64,000 nucleotides of DNA from Pyxidicoccus caerfyrddinensis (GTDB lineage Bacteria; Myxococcota; Myxococcia; Myxococcales; Myxococcaceae): the NCBI RefSeq assembly GCF_010894405.1, contig NZ_JAAIYA010000003.1, positions 310,001 to 374,000 of the forward strand, given 5' to 3'. How positions within the stretch are numbered: position 1 is the stretch's first letter; the number at the start of each line of letters is the position of its first letter. The notes beneath the pieces are model-generated. The model had not been told where the DNA came from. It saw nothing but the letters and a program-made list of their open reading frames with translations, and did not search any database. The position numbers were made by a program, and so were the translations under genes. Below are positions 57,386-64,000 of the stretch, piece by piece.

Positions 57386-58501
57386 ATGCGCACGCCGAAG
57401 GATGAGCTGCTGCTCCAGGGGTTGGAGCATGCACTGGCGGGCCGGTCCACGCAGGCGGCGCAGGCGCTCCTCTCCCTGTACGCGCTGCTGGACGTGCAGG
57501 GCGTGTCGGAGGACCTGCACTACCTCCTCTTCGCCACGGCGCTCTCTCGGCGGCTCGAGGGCGCGAGCGCGGTGCCGCGCAATCCGTACCTGCACCCGGA
57601 GCCGGAAGCGGAGCCGCGGCAGATTGATTTGTTCCGCCTGCTGATGGCGCACATGCCGCTGGCGTCGGCGGCGGACGCGGTGGCCAACGCGGTGCTCGTG
57701 GGACTTTTGCGCGGGCACGACGAGGCCACGCTGTTGGACGTGGGCATCGGCCAGGGGCGGCAGGAATGCGGGCTGCTGCACGCGTTGGCACGGGCGGGAG
57801 CGCTGCCGCGCCGGCTGACGCTGGTGGGCGTGGACCCGAGCGGCGCCAGTCTGCGCCAGGCGGAGGCCACGGTGGCGGAGGTGGCGCGTGAGGTGGGCGC
57901 GGCCGTGCGCTTCGTGGGACTGGAGACGCCGGTGGAGGCGCTGGAGGACGCGACGTGGGCGGCGCTGCGCGGGGTGCCCCGGCCGCTGGTGGTGAACGCG
58001 GCCTTCGCGCTGCACCACGTGGCGGAGGCGCCTGACAGCGGCGGCACGGCGCGCGACGCGGTGCTGCGGCGCCTGCGCGCGCTGGAGCCGACGGGGCTGG
58101 TGCTGTGCGAGCCCAACGTGGACCACCACCGCGCGCCGGTGCGCGAGCGCTTCCGCAACGCGTGGAACCACTTCACGCGCGTGTTCGAATTGCTGGACAC
58201 GCTGGACGTGCCGAGGGCGGAGCGCGCGGCGATAAAGCGCTTCTTCGGCCGCGAGGTGGATGACGTCGTGGGCACGGTGGACGAGTCCGCCCGCTGCGAG
58301 CGCCACGAGACGGCGCAGTCGTGGATGGACCGGCTGCGCCGCGCGGGCTTCGTGGCGCTGGAGTCGCTGGAGCGGGTGCGGCCCGCGGACATCCACCCGG
58401 CGGTGGCGCTGCGACGGGAGCGGGGCTTCGTGGGAATCTCCTACCGGGAAGACACGCTGGTGGCGGTGCTGGGCGCACGGCCGGCGGAGGGACACCGATG
58501 A
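57386..58501 (+). CDS. Bacterial GRAS-domain protein (predicted SAM methyltransferase-like)
   Basis: 371 aa, cytoplasmic. It follows plant and bacterial GRAS proteins in order: a helical LHR-like start (LLLQGLEHALAGRSTQAAQALLSLY), VANAVLVGLL, the VHIID-type Rossmann motif TLLDVGIGQGRQ (116-125), LTLVGVDPSGASL, LVVNAAFALHHV, VLCEPNVDHH, RERFRNAWNHFTRVFELLDTL, and CERHETAQSWMDRLRRAGF near residue 304. Bacterial members are thought to be SAM-dependent methylases acting on small molecules, the ancestors of plant GRAS regulators. GGGAGG precedes the ATG. The stop overlaps the start of pncC (ATGA at 58498), so the two products are probably made together. Confidence 0.8.
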   Translation: MRTPKDELLLQGLEHALAGRSTQAAQALLSLYALLDVQGVSEDLHYLLFATALSRRLEGASAVPRNPYLHPEPEAEPRQIDLFRLLMAHMPLASAADAVANAVLVGLLRGHDEATLLDVGIGQGRQECGLLHALARAGALPRRLTLVGVDPSGASLRQAEATVAEVAREVGAAVRFVGLETPVEALEDATWAALRGVPRPLVVNAAFALHHVAEAPDSGGTARDAVLRRLRALEPTGLVLCEPNVDHHRAPVRERFRNAWNHFTRVFELLDTLDVPRAERAAIKRFFGREVDDVVGTVDESARCERHETAQSWMDRLRRAGFVALESLERVRPADIHPAVALRRERGFVGISYREDTLVAVLGARPAEGHR

Positions 58502-58995
58502 CGAGCGAGACACCGGACGTGCTGGCCGCCAGGGTGCTGCGGCGCTGCCGTGAGACGGGCGTGCGGTTGGTGCTGGTGGAGGCGTGCACGGGCGGCCTCG
58601 TGTGCGCGCGGCTGACGGACGTGCCGGGCGCGTCGGCGGTGGTGGAGCGCGGGTTCATTCCGTACTCGAACGAGTCCAAGGTGGAGCAGCTCGGCGTGCC
58701 GCTGGAGCTGCTCCAGGCGCATGGCTCGGTGAGCGCGGAGGCGGTGGAGGCGCTGGCCCGCGCCGCGCTGGAGCGCTCGCGCGCGGACTGGGCGGTGGCG
58801 GAGACGGGCATCGCGGGGCCCACGGGCGGCACGCCGCAGAAGCCGGTGGGGCTGGCCTTCGTCGCGGTGCTGCGCCGGGGCCAGAAGGCCACGGTGGAGC
58901 GTCACGTCTTCACGGGAGACCGGAGCGCGGTGCGCCGTGCCATCGCGGAGCGCGCGCTGGAGCTGCTGCTCGACAGGCTGGGGTCCCCATCATGA
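58498..58995 (+). CDS. pncC: CinA C-terminal/PncC family nicotinamide-nucleotide amidase
   Basis: 165 aa, a stand-alone CinA C-terminal domain. Signature motifs: LVEACTGGLVCARLTDVPGAS, RGFIPYSNESKVEQLGV, and AVAETGIAGPTGG-x-PQKPVG, which carry the catalytic Ser/Thr, Tyr and Lys of the deamidase. The family converts NMN to nicotinate mononucleotide in the pyridine nucleotide cycle. In this sequence the first motif has ACTGG where many have SCTGG; I cannot say whether activity changes. It is coupled to the GRAS gene by a four-base overlap, an unusual partner. Confidence 0.88.
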   Translation: MTSETPDVLAARVLRRCRETGVRLVLVEACTGGLVCARLTDVPGASAVVERGFIPYSNESKVEQLGVPLELLQAHGSVSAEAVEALARAALERSRADWAVAETGIAGPTGGTPQKPVGLAFVAVLRRGQKATVERHVFTGDRSAVRRAIAERALELLLDRLGSPS

Positions 58996-59111
58996 ATTCA
59001 ACGCTGGGCCCGTCCTGCTGGACGCCTATCGGCACCCGCGTCGCTTCTCTACTCTCCTAATCACGCCAGAGCGGCTCACCCCGTAATTCCCTGCGCGAGA
59101 AGGAGAGCCCG

Positions 59112-59510
59112 GTGTTCCAGATAGAGGTCGACCGGCAGCACGGCATCGTGGACTTCATCCTCGACGGCTACATCCGCGTGGAGGAGATGCAGCGCTTCGT
59201 GGCGGAGCTGCGAGGCGCCACCGACTCGTTGTCGGGGAAGGACATCAAAATCAAGGCGGACGTGCGCACGTTCAAGCCCGCGTCACCGGAGGCCGCGGAC
59301 ATGATTCGCCGCGTGCAGGAGTACGGCCTGCGCTCGGGCGTGGTGCGCGTGGCGGAGCTGGTGGAGAGCCAGATTGTGGCGCTGCAGCTCAACCGGATTG
59401 CGCGCGAGAGCCACACGGACCGGATTCTGCGGCGCTTCTGGCAGGAGTCCTCCGCGCGCCAGTGGCTCATCCACGGCGACGAGGACATGGGGATGCATCC
59501 GGGGGTGTGA
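59112..59510 (+). CDS. STAS/SpoIIAA-like small protein
   Basis: 132 aa from GTG 59112, with AAGGAGAG about five bases upstream. A soluble alpha/beta protein: FQIEVDRQHGIVDFILDGYI, RVEEMQRFVAELRGAT, DIKIKADVRTFKPASPEAADM and GVVRVAELVESQIVALQL. The order and short strands resemble SpoIIAA/STAS-like domains, but the phosphorylatable Ser motif is not clear. I am not certain of the family. It lies 116 bases after pncC and is probably a separate transcript. Confidence 0.6.
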   Translation: MFQIEVDRQHGIVDFILDGYIRVEEMQRFVAELRGATDSLSGKDIKIKADVRTFKPASPEAADMIRRVQEYGLRSGVVRVAELVESQIVALQLNRIARESHTDRILRRFWQESSARQWLIHGDEDMGMHPGV

Positions 59511-60077
59511 AGGGCGGGCATGAGCCTCCGGCACGCTGGCTGGAGCGTGCCGCGGCGTGGACGTTGCGCCGAAGGTCCGTTCGTGGGGAATGACGTCACC
59601 CCAGCATGCGCGGCCATCCGGGAGGCTCTCACGCGTCCCCAGCTTCCGCACGACTTGCATGCCCGGATGAGGATGCGGGCCTCATGGAGCCCATCGTCGG
59701 CCATCCGATCCGGGCCTTCACGCAGAGGTTCGGCGTCATCGGACGGTGGCTCTGCCCTGTCTGAGAGGGCGTGTCCGCGACCTCAGCCACCATGGCGAGC
59801 TGCCGTCGGCCTCTGAAGCGGACTTCTGGCGCATGACAGGGCTTCTGGCCGGCCATGTGCGTGTCCGGCTGTCGGAGCGCCCGGGGGGAAGGGGCGCGAT
59901 TGCTCCTACCCGCGCTTTCCCTGGGGCACACGGGAGCCGCGAGTGACGCTGTCTCCGTGTGCGTAGCGGCGAGGGCTCCTCGTTCGAGGCTACGCTCGGG
60001 CAGAGCGGGTCCTGGTCGCAGCGAGCTCGGAACGTGGGCATGTGGGCACCCTGAGCCTCCGAAGGAGCAGGTGAGTC
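59511..60077. other. Intergenic region, no gene seen
   Basis: 567 bases without a frame of coding quality. Short open frames on both strands lack a ribosome-binding site and normal composition. A GCGTAGC...GCTACGC inverted repeat at about 59958-59992 is the only structure I see. The last 100 bases probably hold the promoter of the toxin operon; AAGGAG at 60061 precedes the ATG by about 11 bases. Confidence 0.5.
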
Positions 60078-60941
60078 ATGTCAGCGACGGACGAGCAGCA
60101 CGAGTCAGATGTCCAGGAGCACATCCATGTGGGTATCAACAACAGCATGGAGGGCGGACGCTGCCTCAACCGACATGAAGCGGAGTGGAAACCGCATTCC
60201 TGCTCTCACCGGTGGCAGGCCTTCAAGCACGCCGTGGAGGATTCCCATCTCTACAACTGGCCGGCCTACAAGAAGCTCGTCACGCGCGGCAAGGACATCC
60301 GCACGGACGCGCTGAAGGACCATACGAGCAAGAAGGGTGAGTTCTTCCCCATCTTCCCCAAGGGCTACAGGTTCCTGCTCAAGGCTCCGGCGGAGAAGGA
60401 ATGGGATGTGGCGGAGGACCTGGGGAATCGGAACTTCAAATGGAGCTCCCGGACACCCTATCTCCACAACGCCCACCACCTGGTCACCAACAGCAAGCTG
60501 CGAGAGGCCATCGTCAAGAGTGAGAAGAAGTTCTCTGGGTTCGACCTCATCGTGCGCAAGGGGCTGGCGAGAGCCGGATACAACCTGAACCACAAGGAGA
60601 ACATGGTCATCCTGCCCATGGACAAGAAGGTGGCGGGCGCCCTGAATCTGCCGCGTCACCTCATCACGCCTCTGCACCGGGACCACCATGTCTACAGCAA
60701 GCACGTTGCCCAGGAGCTGAGCGTCATCATGCAGGAGTACGAGGAGCAGCTCAGCGACTACCTCAAGAATCGTGACAAGGAGCACGTCAAGCTGGAACAC
60801 GAGCTGTGCAAGGAGCGCATCGTCTTCCTCTCCAAGCAGCTCTACGGCCAGGTGACGTCCCGGATGACCAGGCAGGAGCGCGAGTCGGCGGGGTTCAACT
60901 ACGAGGGCACGCTCGATTCCATGATGCAGGACTCGCCATGA
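60078..60941 (+). CDS. AHH-type (HNH/EndoVII fold) nuclease toxin, second copy
   Basis: 287 aa, no signal peptide, no PAAR or VgrG domain. C-terminal nuclease motifs are close to the classical AHH set: NAHHLVTN at 131-138, GYNLNHKENMVILP at 167-180, and HRDHHVYSKHV at 200-210. The N-terminal C29-x3-H33 and H40-x-C42-x-H44 matches that of the toxin at 17371, although the rest of the N-terminal halves differ. The stop overlaps the start of the Imm11 gene, and DUF4150, DUF6484 and TIGR02270 genes follow on the opposite strand. It is inferred to be a cargo of a type VI-like system. Confidence 0.8.
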   Translation: MSATDEQHESDVQEHIHVGINNSMEGGRCLNRHEAEWKPHSCSHRWQAFKHAVEDSHLYNWPAYKKLVTRGKDIRTDALKDHTSKKGEFFPIFPKGYRFLLKAPAEKEWDVAEDLGNRNFKWSSRTPYLHNAHHLVTNSKLREAIVKSEKKFSGFDLIVRKGLARAGYNLNHKENMVILPMDKKVAGALNLPRHLITPLHRDHHVYSKHVAQELSVIMQEYEEQLSDYLKNRDKEHVKLEHELCKERIVFLSKQLYGQVTSRMTRQERESAGFNYEGTLDSMMQDSP

Positions 60942-61525
60942 GATTCTTCAAGCTGGAGACGCTGGGGCTCGCGGATGCCCCCGACTTGATCATGCTGGAG
61001 GCCGAGCCCGAGGCGCTCGGCCTGGAGGCGCACTGCGCGGCCGTCGGAAAGCCCATCGCGAGCGCCTGGCCCGCTGACGCCAGGATGCAGCTGAGCGAAG
61101 AGAACCCCGGCGTCAGGCTCACCTCGCTGCTGGGCAACACCTTCAATTACCTCATCGTGGACGCGGCGGTGAGGGACGTCATCGCCCAGCATTGCGCCTC
61201 CGTCCCCATCGAGTACCTGCCCTTCACCCTCATCGACCACCGGGGACGCGTTCACAGCAAGGACTACTTCGTCGTCAATCCGCTCGGGCACCGGGACTGT
61301 GTGGATGCAGCGGCAAGTGACATCCAGTACCTCCGAGGCAAGGTGGTCGGCATTCGCAAGCTGGTGCTGGACCCGGAGAAGCTGCGCGATGCTCCCGCGC
61401 TCTTCCGTCTCGAGCAGAAGCGGCAGACCTACGTGGTGAGCCAGGCGCTGGCGGATGCGCTCCGCCAGCACGGCTTCACCAACATCCCGCTGCGGGAAAT
61501 CCCCGTCTCCACGACAAAGGCCTGA
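60938..61525 (+). CDS. Imm11-family (DUF1629) immunity protein
   Basis: 195 aa. Imm11 features: EYLPFTLIDHRGRVHSKDYF, FVVNPLGHRDCVDAAASD, GIRKLVLDPEKLRDAPALFRL and a C-terminal FTNIPLREI. Start ATG 60938 overlaps the toxin stop by four bases, the tight coupling normal for toxin-immunity pairs. It is the same length as the Imm11 protein at 18300, but the sequences are diverged. It presumably binds and blocks the nuclease at 60078. Confidence 0.8.
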   Translation: MRFFKLETLGLADAPDLIMLEAEPEALGLEAHCAAVGKPIASAWPADARMQLSEENPGVRLTSLLGNTFNYLIVDAAVRDVIAQHCASVPIEYLPFTLIDHRGRVHSKDYFVVNPLGHRDCVDAAASDIQYLRGKVVGIRKLVLDPEKLRDAPALFRLEQKRQTYVVSQALADALRQHGFTNIPLREIPVSTTKA

Positions 61526-61561
61526 GCGGGCCGCCGGAGGTCGCTGGTGTGACGCCGGGCC

Positions 61562-62884
61562 TCAGCCCCGGAGCCCTTCCGCGAACGGCCGGCTGAACGA
61601 CGAGGCCTGCACCGAGCGGGCCGCCTTCAGCGCGTCGAGCTGCGGCATCGCGAACGCACGTGTCGGCACCTGAATCGCGCCCCGGCTGCGCAGCGCCAGC
61701 TCCAGCGCCAGCGCATGGCGACGTCGCATGGGCGCGCTGGCGAGCGCGTCGAGCAGGGCCAGAGGGGTGAACGGCTGCCCCGCGAGGTAGCGCTGCTTCG
61801 CGTCCAGCCGCTGGCGCTCCTGCTGCCACCACGCCGCCACGCTCTCGGGCCGCGGCTTCGGCAGTGCGTCCTCGGGCTTCGGCGTGAGGTCCGCGGCGAG
61901 GTCCTCCTCCAGGGGAGGAAGCGCCTCGTCCTCTTCCTCACGCGGGACTGCGTACTCCTCCGCGATGCGCAGCCCGGTGATGGCGCTGAAGGCCTCGCCC
62001 GCGAGCGCGGCGACGGGCTTGTGCCGCATCAGCTCCACGCAGGCATCCGCAGCGGCCACGCGTCCGGAGAAGCCGAGTGCCCACAGCACGTCCGGCCGGA
62101 GCGCCTCGGTGGAGAGCAGCTCCAGCAGCTGCTTCACGTCCCGCTCATCTCCGCTCATCCCCAGCAGCAGCAGGGGCAGCCGGTCTCCGGGCGCAGGCGC
62201 TCTGGCCACGGCCTGACAGGCACTCCAGGCACCGCGATGGCCCCCCATCAGCCCCGTGACGATGGCGGCATCGCGCAGCGTGGGCTCGGCCGAGTCCAGC
62301 GCGAGCTGCAGCATGGCGGGCTCCAGCGGCAGCCGGGCGCGGCTGGCGGCGCGCAGGGCGGCGGCGGCCACCAGGGGCTCCGGGTGCGCGAGGAATGGCA
62401 GGCACAGCGGCGCCGTGGCCAGCCCGTGCACGCCCAGCGTGTCGAGCACCAGGGCCAGCCGCCCGGGGGCGGCGTCCTCATGCTTCAGGAGCGCGGGCAG
62501 GCTCGCGGGAAGGGCGGCCGCGGGCACCAGCTCGAACGCACGCCGGAGCGCGGCGAGCGCGGGAGGCTCGGCTGCGGGCAGCGCGGCCAGCACGGCGGCA
62601 GGCCCGGAAGGCGCCTCCGCCTGGAGCAGTGCGAGCGCCGCGGCGACGATGCGCTCGGGCTCGTCCGCCAGCGCGGGCACCAGCAGGCGCTCCGCCACGG
62701 GCTCACCGCCCAGCACCAGGCCGTCCACGTGCGCGGCGACGTGCTCCTCCTGCTCCGCCACTTCCTCCAGCACGAAGTCAGGCGCATCGAGCGCCGTCTC
62801 CCACTGGCTCCAGCGGAAGGCGGCCTCTTCGAGGTGCGTCTCGTAGATGTCCCAGCGAAGCGGGCGTCCGGAAGGCTCGGCCAT
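61562..62884 (-). CDS. TIGR02270-family HEAT-repeat-like protein, spike accessory
   Basis: 440 aa, cytoplasmic, with HEAT-like helical repeats rich in Ala, Leu and Pro (LAALRRAFELVPAAALPASLPALL, VAAAALRAASRARLPLEPAML). The N-terminus RWDIYETHLEEAAFRWSQWETAL and an acidic segment after AFSAITGLRI are family marks. TIGR02270 genes occur beside type VI spike and effector genes; they may be chaperones or scaffolds. The start is six bases after the DUF6484 stop, and the gene converges on the Imm11 gene with a 36-base gap. Confidence 0.8.
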   Translation of the reverse strand: MAEPSGRPLRWDIYETHLEEAAFRWSQWETALDAPDFVLEEVAEQEEHVAAHVDGLVLGGEPVAERLLVPALADEPERIVAAALALLQAEAPSGPAAVLAALPAAEPPALAALRRAFELVPAAALPASLPALLKHEDAAPGRLALVLDTLGVHGLATAPLCLPFLAHPEPLVAAAALRAASRARLPLEPAMLQLALDSAEPTLRDAAIVTGLMGGHRGAWSACQAVARAPAPGDRLPLLLLGMSGDERDVKQLLELLSTEALRPDVLWALGFSGRVAAADACVELMRHKPVAALAGEAFSAITGLRIAEEYAVPREEEDEALPPLEEDLAADLTPKPEDALPKPRPESVAAWWQQERQRLDAKQRYLAGQPFTPLALLDALASAPMRRRHALALELALRSRGAIQVPTRAFAMPQLDALKAARSVQASSFSRPFAEGLRG

Positions 62885-62890
62885 GGCGGG

Positions 62891-63418
62891 CTAGTTGATC
62901 TCCACCGAGCCACCCTTGATGCGGTGGGTGCCGGTGGCGCGCGATTCCAGGTACGTGCCCTTCACGATGACCTTGCCGTTGCGGCGCAGGGTGATGCTGG
63001 CCTCGCCGCACTTGAGGACGATTTCGTCCTGGCCCTCGATGACGATGCGCTTGCCGTCCACACGGGCCTCGGTGGGAGGCCGGGCCGCCTCGGCGTCGGG
63101 TGGAGCCTCCAGCAGCGCGTCCAGCAGCGGCGTGGCGCTGGGCTCCTGGATGAGGCCCATGACGAAGGGCTGGCCCGGGTCTCCATTCTCGAAGAGGAGG
63201 ACCACCTTCTGCCGGCGGGCCACTGCTTCCTGGAGGGCCTTCGCATCCAGGATGGTGGCCAGCCGCGCGGGCACGGGGCCGGCGGTGTTCCCCGGGAAGT
63301 CGACGCGGGGGAGGCCATTGGCATCCAGCCCGACGAGCTGCCCGGCCCGGCTGCCGAGGATGGGCTCGGGCATGGCCGGACCGGTGGGGAGGGGCTTGCT
63401 GTCGGGATGCGCGCTCAT
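62891..63418 (-). CDS. DUF6484-domain protein, spike-associated
   Basis: 175 aa from ATG 63418. It has the DUF6484 core: GQLVGLDANGLPRVDFPG (an OB-like strand set), VVLLFENGDPGQPFVMGLI, then a C-terminal beta-helix-like end (IVLKCGEASITLRRNGKV, GTYLESRATGTHRIKGG) of the type seen in VgrG tips and their partners. It is encoded between the DUF4150 and TIGR02270 genes. It probably shapes or caps the spike. The next gene starts six bases after its stop. Confidence 0.8.
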   Translation of the reverse strand: MSAHPDSKPLPTGPAMPEPILGSRAGQLVGLDANGLPRVDFPGNTAGPVPARLATILDAKALQEAVARRQKVVLLFENGDPGQPFVMGLIQEPSATPLLDALLEAPPDAEAARPPTEARVDGKRIVIEGQDEIVLKCGEASITLRRNGKVIVKGTYLESRATGTHRIKGGSVEIN

Positions 63419-63440
63419 GGTGTGGATTCCGGCGGGGCGC

Positions 63441-63905
63441 CTAGACCTCGTGGTCGCAGACGAGGCACTTGGGCTTGCCCTCGTTGCCACCCATGGCCAC
63501 GACGGGCCCCTGCATGACGGGGAACGGCGGCGTGTTCTTGTCGTTGTGGAGCATCAGGTCCATGGCGCGCGCCACGTTCTTCCCCTCGAACTTCACGTCG
63601 AAGGAGAAGTTGACGAACTCGGCCTTGCCCTTCGTCTTGCTGGAGGCCACGCCGCCGCCGGCGGTGCCCGCCTCGTCGCCGGAGCTCGTCTTGAAGTTGG
63701 AGTCCTTCACGCACACCGGGTTGCCGCCGACGGACACCTTCTTGGTGCCCTTATCCGTGTCCGAGGACTGGGCGATGTTGGGGTACGGAATGGGCACCGG
63801 CCCGGCGGGGCTGGGCGTCTTGCACACGTCCGGGAAGGCCGAGGTGATACCGCCACTGTCCTTCGTCACCACGGACATCTTGTTCACACCGGTATTGACG
63901 GGCAT
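63441..63905 (-). CDS. DUF4150 PAAR-like spike tip protein
   Basis: 154 aa from ATG 63905 with GGAGG seven bases upstream. The PAAR-like pattern is visible: FPDVCKTPSPAGPVPIPYPN, GNPVCVKDSNF, HNDKNTPPFPVMQG and a C-terminal CLVCDHEV, with conserved Cys/His that may bind metal. DUF4150 proteins cap VgrG-type spikes in type VI secretion. It is the first of three minus-strand genes; anything upstream of it lies outside the window. Confidence 0.85.
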   Translation of the reverse strand: MPVNTGVNKMSVVTKDSGGITSAFPDVCKTPSPAGPVPIPYPNIAQSSDTDKGTKKVSVGGNPVCVKDSNFKTSSGDEAGTAGGGVASSKTKGKAEFVNFSFDVKFEGKNVARAMDLMLHNDKNTPPFPVMQGPVVAMGGNEGKPKCLVCDHEV

Positions 63906-64000
63906 GGCGTCCACCTCCAGGAAGGCACAGTCTACTCCCTCGGAGCGACGCGGCGCGAGCACCCGCCGGAGCAGGAGTCAGAGGTGCGATGATGCAGGCG

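Noticed and set aside
59511..60077. Short open frames on both strands
   Set aside because: No ribosome-binding site, no coding composition, no recognisable protein.

Overview
This is a very GC-rich window with strong third-position GC, long MacB/ADOP-type permeases, NtrC-family regulators, many lipoproteins, a protein ending in a MYXO-CTERM-like anchor, and a bacterial GRAS protein. Together these point to a myxobacterium of the Myxococcaceae type (Myxococcus, Corallococcus or Pyxidicoccus-like). The assignment is inferred from gene content. No rRNA or tRNA gene, insertion sequence, CRISPR array or complete prophage was recognised.

Layout. 1-3.1 kb: the C-terminal part of a Ser/Thr kinase, a small unknown gene and a cardiolipin-synthase-like phospholipase D protein. 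3.2-16.2 kb: exporter module 1, one long + strand operon behind a near-consensus sigma-54 promoter: a MacA-like adaptor, two ABC ATPases and three ADOP/MacB permeases (two are recent duplicates), closing with an NtrC-like regulator and its histidine kinase. 16.3-19.6 kb: a toxin operon of a catalytically degenerate ketoacyl-synthase homologue, an AHH-type nuclease, and immunity proteins of the Imm11 and Imm49 types. 19.7-22.3 kb: a coiled-coil membrane protein, a small membrane protein and a decayed gene fragment. 22.5-29 kb: a secreted GH15-like glycosidase, an alpha/beta hydrolase and a beta-propeller/di-haem protein. 29-32.4 kb: a LytS/LytTR two-component pair followed by a lipoprotein gene preceded by a perfect LytTR-type direct repeat.

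32.4-42 kb: exporter module 2. A minus-strand operon (two LolC/E-type permeases, a LolA-like protein, an outer-membrane barrel and a LolD-type ATPase) diverges from a histidine kinase/NtrC pair. A sigma-54-like promoter and a spaced inverted repeat lie between them. The two modules share one logic: a membrane-spanning exporter plus its own sigma-54 activator. 42-49 kb: an intracellular-type serpin with an apparent Arg-Ser scissile bond, lipoproteins, a LipM/LplA-type ligase, an eight-copy palindromic repeat array and a PBP2a-like penicillin-binding lipoprotein. 49-57 kb: a TonB-dependent receptor operon with two lipoproteins, then an LVIVD-repeat protein. 57.4-59.5 kb: a GRAS protein translationally coupled to PncC/CinA, and a small STAS-like protein. 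60-64 kb: a second AHH nuclease/Imm11 pair converging on DUF4150 (PAAR-like), DUF6484 and TIGR02270 genes, which are accessories of type VI-like secretion spikes.

The most notable result is the pair of free-standing AHH toxins. They differ over most of their length but share an N-terminal C-x3-H...H-x-C-x-H signature. One is encoded with a ketoacyl-synthase homologue that lacks its catalytic residues, and the other lies beside spike genes. This suggests a delivery or adaptor system that I cannot match to a described one.
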